Origin: Streptomyces sp. NBC_01707
GTDB taxonomy: Bacteria; Actinomycetota; Actinomycetes; Streptomycetales; Streptomycetaceae
Direction: 5' to 3'
NCBI RefSeq assembly: GCF_041438805.1
Contig: NZ_CP109190.1
Coordinates: 4,402,001-4,466,000 of the forward strand
DNA length: 64,000 nucleotides
Below the pieces are notes generated by a model. The model had not been told where the DNA came from. It was given only the letters and a program-made list of their open reading frames with translations, and searched no databases. The first letter of the stretch is position 1. Every line of letters begins with the position of its first letter. Positions 18,980 to 28,475 of the stretch are shown piece by piece. Position numbers and translations under genes: made by a program.

Positions 18980-19675
18980 ATGAGATTCGTACAAGTAATC
19001 GACTGCAAGACGGAGCGGTTCGATGACATGGACCGCCTCATGGACGAGTGGGTCGAACTGACCAAGGGCTCCCGGACCGCCACTCACAGCCTGATCGGCA
19101 AGGACCGCTCCGACGGGTCCCACTACGTGGAGATCGTCGAATTCCCTTCGTACGAAGACGCGGTGGCGAACTCCAAACTGCCGGAGACCGACCGGATCTT
19201 CCAGGAAATGGTCGCGCTCTGCGACGGGACGCCCACCTTCACCGATCTCGACGTGGTCCGCGACGAGCAGTTGAACCAGACACTGTCCCGCCGGTTCTTC
19301 CACGAGATCGCCGTCGGCGGCAACCTGGACGCCATCGGCGAGGTGTTCGCGATCGACTACGCCGACCACGACATCGCGAAGGAAGAGGACACCGTGATCG
19401 GATCCGGCGGACTCCGGGACGATCTCATCCGATGGCGGGCCGCCTTCGACTTCTCCTTCGACCTGGACCGGCAGATCTGCGAGGGCGACGACGTCGTGAC
19501 GCTGTGGACCTGGACCGGCACCCACAAGGGCGACTTCATGGGCATCCCGCCGACGGGCAGGCAGTGCATCATGACCGGCACCACCATCTTCCGGTTCAGG
19601 GACGGCAGGATCCAGGAGGGCTGGTGGCACGAAGACATCATGGGCCTGATGCGCCAGCTCGGCGCGCTCGACTGA
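18980..19675 (+). CDS. Ester cyclase-like protein, ABM-type domain fused to SnoaL-like domain
   Basis: 231 residues. The first ~95 residues read like a dimeric alpha/beta-barrel (antibiotic-biosynthesis-monooxygenase-like) domain. The rest resembles the SnoaL-like ester cyclase family, with the pattern YADHD, then TGTHKGDFMGIPPTG, then a C-terminal WWHED. SnoaL relatives include polyketide cyclases but many members are of unknown function, and no polyketide genes are nearby. ATG 18980 has GGGAGACGCC upstream. It ends 59 bp before a strong terminator. Confidence 0.8.
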   Translation: MRFVQVIDCKTERFDDMDRLMDEWVELTKGSRTATHSLIGKDRSDGSHYVEIVEFPSYEDAVANSKLPETDRIFQEMVALCDGTPTFTDLDVVRDEQLNQTLSRRFFHEIAVGGNLDAIGEVFAIDYADHDIAKEEDTVIGSGGLRDDLIRWRAAFDFSFDLDRQICEGDDVVTLWTWTGTHKGDFMGIPPTGRQCIMTGTTIFRFRDGRIQEGWWHEDIMGLMRQLGALD

Positions 19676-19733
19676 ACCGCGCCCGACCGGGTACCGCGGA
19701 ACGACACCGGGCACCGCGGAACGAAGAAGACCG

Positions 19734-19778
19734 AAGGCCCCCTGTTCCCGCCGCTGAGCGGTGGGAACAGGGGGCCTT
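19734..19778. terminator. Bidirectional hairpin terminator between ester cyclase gene and groEL
   Basis: A 16-bp stem (19734-19749 with 19763-19778), extended after one mismatch by a short inner stem, lying between the convergent ends of the two genes. AA and TT flanks give short A/T ends in both directions. Confidence 0.85.
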
Positions 19779-19807
19779 CTACGGCTGTGCGCCGGCGCGG
19801 CTACGCG

Positions 19808-21451
<1,644 letters not shown>

Positions 21452-21460
21452 TCAAACGAA

Positions 21461-21510
21461 CTGCGCCCCCGACCGCCGGCTAGTTATTTCGCAGGGGGCC
21501 AGGGGCGCAG
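21461..21510 (-). other. Hairpin between groES and groEL
   Basis: CTGCGCCCC (21461-21469) is complementary to GGGGCGCAG (21502-21510) around a 32-nt loop. It could act as an RNA-processing or partial-termination site that sets the groES/groEL ratio; this role is inferred. Confidence 0.45.
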
Positions 21511-21532
21511 AACAGAAGCAAACGTGGGTGAA

Positions 21533-21841
21533 TTACTTCTCGACGATCGCGAGCACGTCGCGAGCCGAGAGGACGAGGTACTCCTCGCCGTTGTACTTCA
21601 CCTCGGTGCCGCCGTACTTGCTGTAGAGCACGATGTCACCGGTGTTGACGTCGAGCGGAAGACGCTCGCCGTTCTCGAAGCGACCCGGGCCCACGGCCAG
21701 GACGACGCCCTCCTGGGGCTTCTCCTTGGCGGTGTCCGGGATGACCAGGCCAGAGGCCGTGGTCTGCTCGGCGTCGAGCGGCTGGACCACAATGCGGTCC
21801 TCAAGCGGCTTGATGGCAACCTTGGAGCTGGTGGTCGTCAC
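21533..21841 (-). CDS. groES: 10-kDa co-chaperonin GroES
   Basis: 102 residues. Heptameric lid of the GroEL chamber. Conserved features include [11 protein letters not shown], the mobile loop ([11 protein letters not shown]) and [12 protein letters not shown]. The GTG at 21841 is fixed by GGGGGAGGC 6-7 nt upstream; reading further upstream would cross the operator and promoter. First gene of the groES-groEL operon. Confidence 0.97.
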   Translation of the reverse strand: MTTTSSKVAIKPLEDRIVVQPLDAEQTTASGLVIPDTAKEKPQEGVVLAVGPGRFENGERLPLDVNTGDIVLYSKYGGTEVKYNGEEYLVLSARDVLAIVEK

Positions 21842-21955
21842 GATCCGGCCTCCCCCTTCGGAGATCTCGGGGTTAACTGCGGGGTTAACTGTCTGGGGTG
21901 GCGACCAGGTGGATCCGTCGTCGCGGGTGCCGGACCTGCCAGTCGCACAGTACTG

Positions 21956-21982
21956 CTGGCACTCTCCACTGGGGAGTGCCAG
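21956..21982. promoter_or_regulatory. CIRCE operator 1 (HrcA site)
   Basis: CTGGCACTC, a 9-bp spacer and GAGTGCCAG form a perfect 9-bp inverted repeat matching the CIRCE layout (TTAGCACTC-N9-GAGTGCTAA) with two changes per arm. It lies over the predicted transcription start of groES. Confidence 0.9.
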
Positions 21983-21987
21983 AGCCG

Positions 21988-22017
21988 AGACTATGACCGC
22001 GATTAGCACTCGGTCAA
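21988..22017 (-). promoter_or_regulatory. Housekeeping-type promoter of groES-groEL
   Basis: On the minus strand TTGACC (22012-22017), an 18-bp spacer and TAGTCT (21988-21993). The -35 and spacer lie inside CIRCE 2 and the predicted start inside CIRCE 1, so HrcA binding would block polymerase. Confidence 0.75.
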
Positions 22018-22029
22018 GCGGAGTGCCAA
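22003..22029. promoter_or_regulatory. CIRCE operator 2 (HrcA site)
   Basis: TTAGCACTC, 9-bp spacer, GAGTGCCAA: the left arm is an exact consensus match and the right arm has one change. Two CIRCE elements in tandem, 20 bp apart, overlap the groES promoter. Confidence 0.93.
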
Positions 22030-22151
22030 TTACGTGCGGTCGTGGCGCGGCAGCCCAGGCCAGGTTCCCGCGGTGCGGGGGCCGGAGCATGCGCCCTCGG
22101 TGAGGTCCGCGGGGTGAAGTTCATGGGCGCGCGAAGCCCGCGGGCACGCGG

Positions 22152-22532
22152 CTACCGCCGCTCGCACCCGTCGCCGGAGTCCATGACGTCGGGGTCCACG
22201 GCGTCGTACGACTCCGGCCGGTCCGGCCACCGGTGCCGCGGCGGTGGCGACGGCCGGGAGTCCGCGGACTCCTGCGGCCGGTCCCGCCGCCCGCAGGCGG
22301 TGACGGCCCACGACCCGGGCGCCCCGTGATCACGCCGCGCGCCCGCCTTCGCCCCTGACTCCGACACCCCCTCGGGCCCCGCCGCCGGTGCGCGGTGCGG
22401 GCCCTGCACCTTCTGTGCGGCCTTCCGGCCCAGCCGTTCGATCGGGTCGACCGACTGCGCGCACCCGGCAGTGGCGGTCAGGAGCGCACCGGCCGCCAGC
22501 AGTCCGGCGAGCAGCCGCCGCGCCCGGCCCAT
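22152..22532 (-). CDS. Small putative lipoprotein
   Basis: 126 residues. A basic N-terminus (MGRARR) and hydrophobic segment end in a lipobox TATAGC with Cys24, so it should be exported and lipid-anchored. The mature part is charged and Pro/Arg/Ser-rich with no domain I recognise. ATG 22532 has GGAGGG 6-7 nt upstream, which decides the start although the frame is open for much longer. It lies upstream of groES on the same strand but outside the CIRCE-controlled unit. Confidence 0.6.
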   Translation of the reverse strand: MGRARRLLAGLLAAGALLTATAGCAQSVDPIERLGRKAAQKVQGPHRAPAAGPEGVSESGAKAGARRDHGAPGSWAVTACGRRDRPQESADSRPSPPPRHRWPDRPESYDAVDPDVMDSGDGCERR

Positions 22533-22793
22533 ACGTGGCCCTCCGGCCGTGCCACGGCGCACCCGTCGTCCAGGATGGTCTTCACGACCACGCAGGGAGC
22601 CTCGCATCCCGGCCTCCGCCCGCAGGTCACCCCGGCCGCGACGGATCGAGCCCGGCCTCCGCCACGTCATGGCAAATTCTTCCTTTTGTCGTAAGACCAC
22701 ATGATTTCGGATAGTGACAGCAGTCGAACGATCACTCGCCCTGACACCGCCGCCGGCCCCCGAGCGGTCCCCCGGCTGGCTCACAATGGGCCG

Positions 22794-24062
22794 GTGAACG
22801 CCTTCGCCCCGACCGGCCCGACAGACCCGCCCGAACCGAGCGACCCCTCCGGTGCCGCCGACCCGCTCGACGACCCGCTCGCCGCCTTCACGGCACTGCG
22901 CGCGCCGGAGGGCACGGCGCTCCTGACCGAGCTGCGGTCCTACGACCCCGCACAGGAGCTCGCCACCGCGACCCGGCTGCGCCGCAGCCACCCGGCCGCC
23001 CTGGTTTCGGCGGCACTGGGGCAGGCGCGGCTGCGGCAGCGGGCGGTGGCGAAGTTCGGCGCCGAGGACGCGTACCGGATGTTCTTCACGCCGAACGGTG
23101 TCGAGCAGGCGACCCGTACGTCGGTCGCCACGTACCGGGCCGGCCGGTTCGCCGCGGCCGGCGTCCGCAGCGTCGCCGATCTCTGCTGCGGGATCGGTGG
23201 TGACGCCATCGCGCTCGCCCGCGCGGGCATCTCCGTCCTCGCCGTGGACCGCGACCCGCTGACCGCCGAGGTCGCCCGCGCCAACGCCGCCGCGCTCGGA
23301 CTGGACGCCCTGATCGAGGTGCGGTGCGCCGATGTCACCGAGATCGACACCGCCGCCTACGACGCCGTCTTCGTCGACCCGGCCCGGCGCGGCGGGCGCG
23401 GCAGGATCTTCGACCCGGAGGCATACTCGCCGCCGCTCTCCTGGGCGACCGGCACCGCGCTGAAGGCCCCTCGCGCCGCGCTGAAGATCGCCCCCGGCAT
23501 CCCTCACGAGGCGGTCCCGGCGCAGGCGGAGGCCGAGTGGATCTCGGACGGCGGCGATGTGAAGGAGGCGGTGCTCTGGTTCGGCGAAGGGTTCGCGGCC
23601 GGCTCGTACCGCGCCACGCTGCTCCCGGCCGGCGCGACCCTGTCGGCTCCGGCCGCGCTGCCCGCTCCGCCCGTCGGTCCGGTCGGCCGCTATCTGTACG
23701 AGCCGGACGGTGCCGTCATCCGTGCGCATCTGGTCGCCGACATCGTGGGGCGGTCGGGCGGCCGGCTGATCGACGAGACGATCGCGTACGTCACGAGCGA
23801 CGAGCCGTACGACTCCCCGTACACCGCCGCGTACGAGATCACCGACCGGCTGCCGTTCAACATGAAGAAGCTGAAGGCGCTGCTGCGGGAGCGGAAGGTC
23901 GGCGTACTGACCGTCAAGAAGCGGGGCTCGGCGGTCGAACCGGAGGAGCTGCGCCGCAGGATGAAGCTCCAGGGCCCGAACGCCGCGACCGTGTTCCTGA
24001 CCCGGGTCGCCGGGGCGCCGACCATGCTGATCGGCCACCCCCTGCGGCCGGAGACGCCCTAG
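22794..24062 (+). CDS. Class I SAM-dependent methyltransferase with THUMP-like C-terminal domain
   Basis: 422 residues from GTG 22794. A methyltransferase core with AdoMet motif VADLCCGIGGDAIALA, then DRDP and the VFVDPARR motif, is followed by a C-terminal THUMP-like RNA-binding domain (FNMKKLKALLRERKVG). An RNA substrate is likely, the exact site unknown. GTG 22794 is favoured because CACAAT lies exactly 6 nt before it, the layout of a leaderless gene; an in-frame ATG at 22701 would add 31 low-complexity residues and also lacks a ribosome-binding site. Its TAG stop shares the palindrome CTAG with the stop of the convergent gene. Confidence 0.88.
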   Translation: MNAFAPTGPTDPPEPSDPSGAADPLDDPLAAFTALRAPEGTALLTELRSYDPAQELATATRLRRSHPAALVSAALGQARLRQRAVAKFGAEDAYRMFFTPNGVEQATRTSVATYRAGRFAAAGVRSVADLCCGIGGDAIALARAGISVLAVDRDPLTAEVARANAAALGLDALIEVRCADVTEIDTAAYDAVFVDPARRGGRGRIFDPEAYSPPLSWATGTALKAPRAALKIAPGIPHEAVPAQAEAEWISDGGDVKEAVLWFGEGFAAGSYRATLLPAGATLSAPAALPAPPVGPVGRYLYEPDGAVIRAHLVADIVGRSGGRLIDETIAYVTSDEPYDSPYTAAYEITDRLPFNMKKLKALLRERKVGVLTVKKRGSAVEPEELRRRMKLQGPNAATVFLTRVAGAPTMLIGHPLRPETP

Positions 24063-24424
24063 GCCAGGTCGGTCAGGTCCTCCGCGTACACCTGGGAGAG
24101 CGGCTGCGGGCCCACGTACTGCTGGCAGTTGCACTGCCCGGCTTCGAAGCGGACCGGCTTCTTGCTCTCGTCCCAGGCCGTCGGCACCTCGATCCGCTCA
24201 TGGCACTTGCCCCGCTTGTCGTGCTTCGCAAGGTGGTGCGTGCAGCCGCAGATCGGCTCCGGCGGCCGGTTCGCCGCCTCGACGGCCAGGCGTTCCTGCT
24301 TGCTCGCCTCCAGCAGTTCCAGCTTGCGCGTGTGCCGGTTGCGCAGCGCCGTACGGACGTTGTCGACCGCCCATCCGAAGCCGCCGGTCCAGAAGATGAT
24401 GAGCACCCACCAGTACCACTCCAT
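24059..24424 (-). CDS. Small membrane protein with Cys/His cluster
   Basis: 121 residues, unknown function. One N-terminal membrane helix (about 4-20, rich in Trp), a basic helix likely in the cytoplasm, then a Cys/His cluster: CGCTHHLAKHDKRGKCHE, with a further CNCQQY near the C-terminus. Five cysteines and four histidines in this pattern suggest a bound zinc ion or redox centre. ATG 24424 has GGGAGGG about 7 nt upstream. Confidence 0.75.
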   Translation of the reverse strand: MEWYWWVLIIFWTGGFGWAVDNVRTALRNRHTRKLELLEASKQERLAVEAANRPPEPICGCTHHLAKHDKRGKCHERIEVPTAWDESKKPVRFEAGQCNCQQYVGPQPLSQVYAEDLTDLA

Positions 24425-24627
24425 GTGACACCCTCCCCCTGCCCAGATCCTGCTACGCGGCCAGGATAGGGGCGGGGGCAGTGGTGGGCGCCGCCGACGA
24501 CGGAGAACAACGGCTCGGCCCGCGCGCCCGACGAGCACCCGCAGCACCCGGCCGCGGTGTACGAACGCCGTGGTGACGCCGGACCCGAGCAGCCGGCCGG
24601 TCGTCCGGAGGCCCGTGAACGACCAGG

Positions 24628-24670
24628 GGGACGGGCGGGGTCGGTCGACAGCGTGAGCCCCGCCCGTCCC
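24628..24670 (-). terminator. Hairpin terminator after the 46-residue acidic protein gene
   Basis: A 13-bp perfect stem (24628-24640 with 24658-24670), 8 bp beyond the stop codon at 24679. Its presence supports the reality of that tiny gene. Confidence 0.8.
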
Positions 24671-24678
24671 TGTCGGGT

Positions 24679-24819
24679 TCAGTCGTACTGCTCACTGTCC
24701 AGATAGTCGTCGTACGCGTCGGGCTCGTCGGCCGAGCCGATGTACTCGGAGTCGTGGATGCCGTCCGCCACGTCGGGATCGTGCTCCGGTTCGCCGCTGT
24801 AGTCGTACCGATCGGACAT
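24679..24819 (-). CDS. Very small acidic Asp/Tyr-rich protein (46 residues)
   Basis: 46 residues starting MSDRYDYSGEPEHDPD and ending DSEQYD, with about 18 Asp/Glu, six Tyr and almost no basic residues. A strong ribosome-binding site GGAGG lies 4-5 nt before the ATG and a terminator follows immediately, so it looks like a real single-gene unit. No signal peptide, membrane segment or Cys. The function is unknown; an acidic, disordered binding peptide is a guess. Confidence 0.65.
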   Translation of the reverse strand: MSDRYDYSGEPEHDPDVADGIHDSEYIGSADEPDAYDDYLDSEQYD

Positions 24820-25012
24820 GGCGCCTCCTCTCTCGACGGGCACCCGATGCGCCCGGTCACGCGGTCAACGAGCCCGCCGAACCGCCCGGTGCGCCCGTGC
24901 GATCGGACTGACTCCATGCGGATGACCGGGGCCACCTCAGTGGCGTACAGCTCGAGTGGCCGGTTGACCGGGTGCGGCGGCAGACCGGCAGGGTCGGCCA
25001 CGCCCCGGAACG

Positions 25013-25477
25013 TCAGGCGTCGAGCAGCGCCTCGATGTCGAGCTTCTTCATGCCGAGCATGGCCTTCATGGCCCGGTCCGCCTTGACCGGGTCCGGGTCG
25101 GAGAGCGCCTCGGACAGCCCACGCGGGACGATCTGCCAGGACAGCCCGTACCTGTCCTTGAGCCAGCCGCACTGACCCTCCTCGCCGCCGTCGGTGAGCC
25201 TGGCCCACAACTCGTCGACCTCCGCCTGCGACTCGCAGTCGACGGAGAGCGAGATCGCTTCGGTGAAGGGGAACTGCGGGCCGCCGTTGAGTGCGACGTA
25301 CTCCTGGCCCGCCAGCCGGAATTCGACGGTCATGACCGCGCCCGGCTCGCCCGGCGACGCCTCGGTGTAGTGGGTGACACCCAGCACCTTCGAGTCCCCT
25401 CCGAAGATGGAGACGTAGTGGTTCGCGGCCTCCTCGGCCTGGTTGTCGAACCACAGGAAGGTCTTGATCTTCTGCAT
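25013..25477 (-). CDS. VOC/PhnB-like protein
   Basis: 154 residues. Vicinal-oxygen-chelate fold of the PhnB (3-demethylubiquinone methyltransferase-like) type: starts IKTFLWFDNQAEEAANHYVS, with FPFTEAISLSVDC and YGLSWQIVP. The reaction is unknown for this subfamily. GAGGAGCAGGCC precedes ATG 25477. It lies 66 bp downstream of an ECF42-type sigma gene, and VOC/PhnB proteins are frequent companions of these sigma factors, so co-expression is likely. Confidence 0.9.
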   Translation of the reverse strand: MQKIKTFLWFDNQAEEAANHYVSIFGGDSKVLGVTHYTEASPGEPGAVMTVEFRLAGQEYVALNGGPQFPFTEAISLSVDCESQAEVDELWARLTDGGEEGQCGWLKDRYGLSWQIVPRGLSEALSDPDPVKADRAMKAMLGMKKLDIEALLDA

Positions 25478-25543
25478 GGCCTGCTCCTCGGCGACTCGTG
25501 CGGGGGATGGTTGTGCAAGGTAGACCCCGCGGCCGCCCGGAAC

Positions 25544-26824
25544 TCATCGCGCCGCGCCGCCCTCCTCCGCCTCCTTCTCCGCCCGTGCAAGCAGCAGCGC
25601 CCGCTCGCGTGCGTTACGGGTCAGCCCCGCCGCCCGAACGAATTCCGCCCGCGCCTCGTCCGCGCGCCCGAGCCGCGCCAGCAGATCGCCGCGCACGCTC
25701 GGCAGCAGGTGGTACGCCGCCAGCGCCGGGTCACCCGCCAGGGCATCGACCAGGGCGAGCCCGGCCTCGGGCCCCTCGGCCATCGACACCGCGACGGCGC
25801 GGTTCAGTTCCACCACCGGTGACGGGGCCGCCTTGACCAGCAGGCCGTAGAGCGTGGCGATGACCGCCCAGTCCGTCTCCTCGTACGTCACCGCGTGGGC
25901 GTGGCACGCCGCGATGGCGGCCTGCAGGGCGTACGGGCCGGGGGCCCCGCCCAGCGCGTTCGCCCGCTCCAGGGCCGCGTACCCGCGCCGGATCAGCAAC
26001 CGGTCCCAACGGGACCGGTTCTGCTCGGCGAGCAGGACGGGCTCGCCGTCCGGGCCGGTCCTGGCCGCGGTGCGGGACGCCTGGAGCTCCAGCAGGGCGG
26101 CCAGGCCGTGCACTTCGGGTTCCTGCCCCATCAGCCCGGCCAGCACCCGCGCCAGCCGCAGCGCGTCCTCGCACAGCCCCGGGCGCAGCCAGTCGTCGCC
26201 CGCGGTGGCCGCGTACCCCTCGTTGAAGATCAGGTAGATCACTTCGAGTACCGAGCCGAGCCGGGCCGCGCGGTCGGCTCCGTACGGCACCTCGAAGGGG
26301 ACGCCGGCCCGGCCCAGGGTGCGTTTCGCGCGGACGATGCGCTGGGCGACGGTCGGCTCGGACACCAGGAACGCCCGGGCGATCTCGTCGGTGGTGAGGC
26401 CGCCGAGCAGCCGCAGGGTGAGCGCGATCCGGGCCTCGGTCGACAGCACGGGGTGGCAGGCGGTGAAGATCAGCCGCAGCAGGTCGTCGTCGATGTCGTC
26501 GGCGCCGGCGATGTCCTCCGGCCCGGGCGGCTGTACGTCCTCCAGGGTCCGCCCGACCTCGGCGAGCTTGCGGGCGTACGTCTCCTTGCGGCGGACCAGA
26601 TCGATCGCGCGGTGCTTGGCGGTGGCCGTCAGCCAGGCGCCCGGCCGGTCCGGGACACCCGACTCCGGCCACTGCTCCAGTGCCGCGACCAGGGCGTCCT
26701 GCGCGAGTTCCTCGGCGATGCCCACGTCCCGCACGATGCGGGTGACACCGGCGATGATCCGTGCGGACTCGATCCTGAACACGGCCTCGACCGCCGCGGT
26801 CGCGCTTGCTTCCGTCACGGCCAC
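25544..26824 (-). CDS. ECF42-type RNA polymerase sigma factor with long C-terminal extension
   Basis: 426 residues, more than twice the length of a typical ECF sigma. Region 2 (about 10-75, EELAQDALVAALEQW) and region 4 (about 125-180, LTTDEIARAFLVSEPTVAQRIVRAKR) are followed by a ~240-residue helical extension with TPR-like repeats, the hallmark of ECF42. Such sigma factors lack an anti-sigma; the extension itself is needed for activity (recalled for S. venezuelae). The start is GTG 26824; a second GTG two codons later is equally possible. The DGPF partner gene is upstream and the VOC gene downstream on the same strand. Confidence 0.92.
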   Translation of the reverse strand: MAVTEASATAAVEAVFRIESARIIAGVTRIVRDVGIAEELAQDALVAALEQWPESGVPDRPGAWLTATAKHRAIDLVRRKETYARKLAEVGRTLEDVQPPGPEDIAGADDIDDDLLRLIFTACHPVLSTEARIALTLRLLGGLTTDEIARAFLVSEPTVAQRIVRAKRTLGRAGVPFEVPYGADRAARLGSVLEVIYLIFNEGYAATAGDDWLRPGLCEDALRLARVLAGLMGQEPEVHGLAALLELQASRTAARTGPDGEPVLLAEQNRSRWDRLLIRRGYAALERANALGGAPGPYALQAAIAACHAHAVTYEETDWAVIATLYGLLVKAAPSPVVELNRAVAVSMAEGPEAGLALVDALAGDPALAAYHLLPSVRGDLLARLGRADEARAEFVRAAGLTRNARERALLLARAEKEAEEGGAAR

Positions 26825-26889
26825 CCATCAGAGCAGCCGATCGGAGGCGGAGCAAGCGCGGCCGGGCCGGGACCGGAGGGTGTACCGGC

Positions 26890-27246
26890 TCAGCCCTCGG
26901 CGATCTCGCGGACCTCGGCGGTGACTGTCCAGTTGTCGGGGTGGATCTCCAGGAACCGCTTGGTCCACTCCAGGGCCTCGGGCCTGTCCTTGCACTGCAT
27001 GATGGCGTAGCCGCCGACGACTTCCTTGGTCTCGGTGAACGGCCCGTCCGTGTAGCTCAGCTTGCCGTCCTCCCAGCGGACCCTCGTCCCCTGCGAGGTG
27101 GGGGCGAGCCCTGCCGTGTCCAGCATGACCCCGGCCTTGGTGATCTCCTCGAACAGTGCCCCCATGCGCGTCTCGAAGTCGGGGTCGGGGGTCTGGGCGG
27201 GCAGGTTCTGCTCATCGATGCGGATCATCGACAGGAAGCGCGGCAT
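26890..27246 (-). CDS. DGPF/YciI-family protein, ECF42 partner
   Basis: 118 residues. YCII-related fold with the signature DGPF in YTDGPFTETKEVVGGY, after which the family is named. Proteins of this family are the usual targets and neighbours of ECF42 sigma factors; their chemistry is unknown. GAGGAGTCACC precedes the ATG. A promoter matching the ECF42 consensus lies 52 bp upstream, so the gene and the sigma factor probably form an autoregulated unit. Confidence 0.93.
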   Translation of the reverse strand: MPRFLSMIRIDEQNLPAQTPDPDFETRMGALFEEITKAGVMLDTAGLAPTSQGTRVRWEDGKLSYTDGPFTETKEVVGGYAIMQCKDRPEALEWTKRFLEIHPDNWTVTAEVREIAEG

Positions 27247-27297
27247 GGTGACTCCTCGGTACGGGAGGGCGGGGGCTATCCCTGCCTCTCACCCTTG

Positions 27298-27325
27298 CGT
27301 CGAACGGAAGACGCCGCAATCGACA
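27298..27325 (-). promoter_or_regulatory. ECF42-type promoter upstream of the DGPF gene
   Basis: On the minus strand TGTCGA (27320-27325), a 17-bp spacer and CGAC (27299-27302). As I recall, the ECF42 consensus is TGTCGA at -35 and CGA/TC at -10. The predicted leader is about 45 nt. Confidence 0.75.
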
Positions 27326-27350
27326 CACCTCCGGAAGATTTTTTCGGCCC

Positions 27351-28391
27351 TTATCGCAGGGACTCCCAGAGCGTGCTCGCGGCAGGCTCCTGCGCCACCA
27401 CCCGGTTGGGGTCGGACGGGGCCGCGACGACGGGCATGGTGACCGTGGTCAGCCCGGTCGCGGGGATGGCGCCCAGGCCCTGCGCCAGGCCTCTCAGCTC
27501 GCCGAGCGAGTCGAGGCCGGTGTCCGTGGTCAGACTGCCGGTGGCCGCGTCCGCCATCTTGTACAGGGCGGCCGGGTCGGTCAGCAGCTCGGTCTTCCCG
27601 GCTTCCTTCAGCAGCGCCGCGACCAGCTGTTGCTGGAGCTTTATCCGGCCCAGGTCGCTGCCGTCGCCGATGCCGTGGCGGGTGCGGGCGAAGGCGAGGG
27701 CCTGGGTGCCGTCGAGCCGGTGCGTGCCCGCGTCGAGGTGGAGATGACTCCTGTCGTCGTCGATGTCCTGTGTCGTGGTGACGGTCACCCCGCCCAACGC
27801 GTCGACGAGACCGGCGAAGCCTGCGAAGTCGATCTCGATGTAGTGGTCCATCCGGACGCCGGTGAGCTGCTCCACCGTCTTGACGGCGCAGACGGGACCG
27901 CCGACCGCGTACGCGCTGTTGAACATCGCGCCGTACGTCGTCGGAGTGGTGCCGCCCGACGGGGTCGGACACGAGGGACGCGTCACCAGGGTGTCGCGCG
28001 GAATGCTGACGACGGTGGCCTTCGTACGGTCGGCATCGAGATGGACGACCATCGCCGTGTCGGAGCGGGCGCCCGTGCTGTCACCGCCGCCGAGCGCGGC
28101 GTTCTCGCCGCCACTGCGCGAGTCCGACCCGAGAACCAGGATGTTCAGCACACCGGTCGGCAGCGGGGACGCGGAGGCCGACGCCGACGGGGCCGCGGTC
28201 GGGACGGTGGTGACGGGCGCCCTGGCCGGGCGGTCGTCGCCGAGCGCGCTGTCGATGTCCACGCTGCGGATGTTCTGGTTCAGATGCCAGTACGCCCACC
28301 CCGCCCCGGCCGCGACGAGCACCAGGATGCAGCCCGTCACCGCCGCGGCCGCCTTGAGCCGACGGGAAAGGCGTCTCTTGTCTCCGGTCAC
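27351..28391 (-). CDS. LytR-CpsA-Psr (LCP) family protein
   Basis: 346 residues. LCP enzymes transfer lipid-linked glycopolymers onto peptidoglycan outside the membrane. One N-terminal membrane helix (about 13-34), an Ala/Ser/Pro-rich linker, and the LCP domain (about 80-250) with LGSDSR, DTAMVVHLDADR, SIPRDTLV and the FARTRHG motif carrying the catalytic-site arginines. The start GTG 28391 has a TACGTT hexamer 7 nt upstream and no ribosome-binding site, so a leaderless mRNA is likely. Confidence 0.93.
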   Translation of the reverse strand: MTGDKRRLSRRLKAAAAVTGCILVLVAAGAGWAYWHLNQNIRSVDIDSALGDDRPARAPVTTVPTAAPSASASASPLPTGVLNILVLGSDSRSGGENAALGGGDSTGARSDTAMVVHLDADRTKATVVSIPRDTLVTRPSCPTPSGGTTPTTYGAMFNSAYAVGGPVCAVKTVEQLTGVRMDHYIEIDFAGFAGLVDALGGVTVTTTQDIDDDRSHLHLDAGTHRLDGTQALAFARTRHGIGDGSDLGRIKLQQQLVAALLKEAGKTELLTDPAALYKMADAATGSLTTDTGLDSLGELRGLAQGLGAIPATGLTTVTMPVVAAPSDPNRVVAQEPAASTLWESLR

Positions 28392-28475
28392 GTCCAGGAA
28401 CGTAAGTCCGAACTATTACGCCCGGAACCCTTGTTCGGTTTTCTTTCGGGAAATCTCAGGATCCGTTGAGTTTTC

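Noticed and set aside
22533..24134. Extension of the lipoprotein reading frame far upstream to 24134
   Set aside because: The upstream part is antisense to the methyltransferase. The lipoprotein has a complete signal peptide and a strong ribosome-binding site at 22532.
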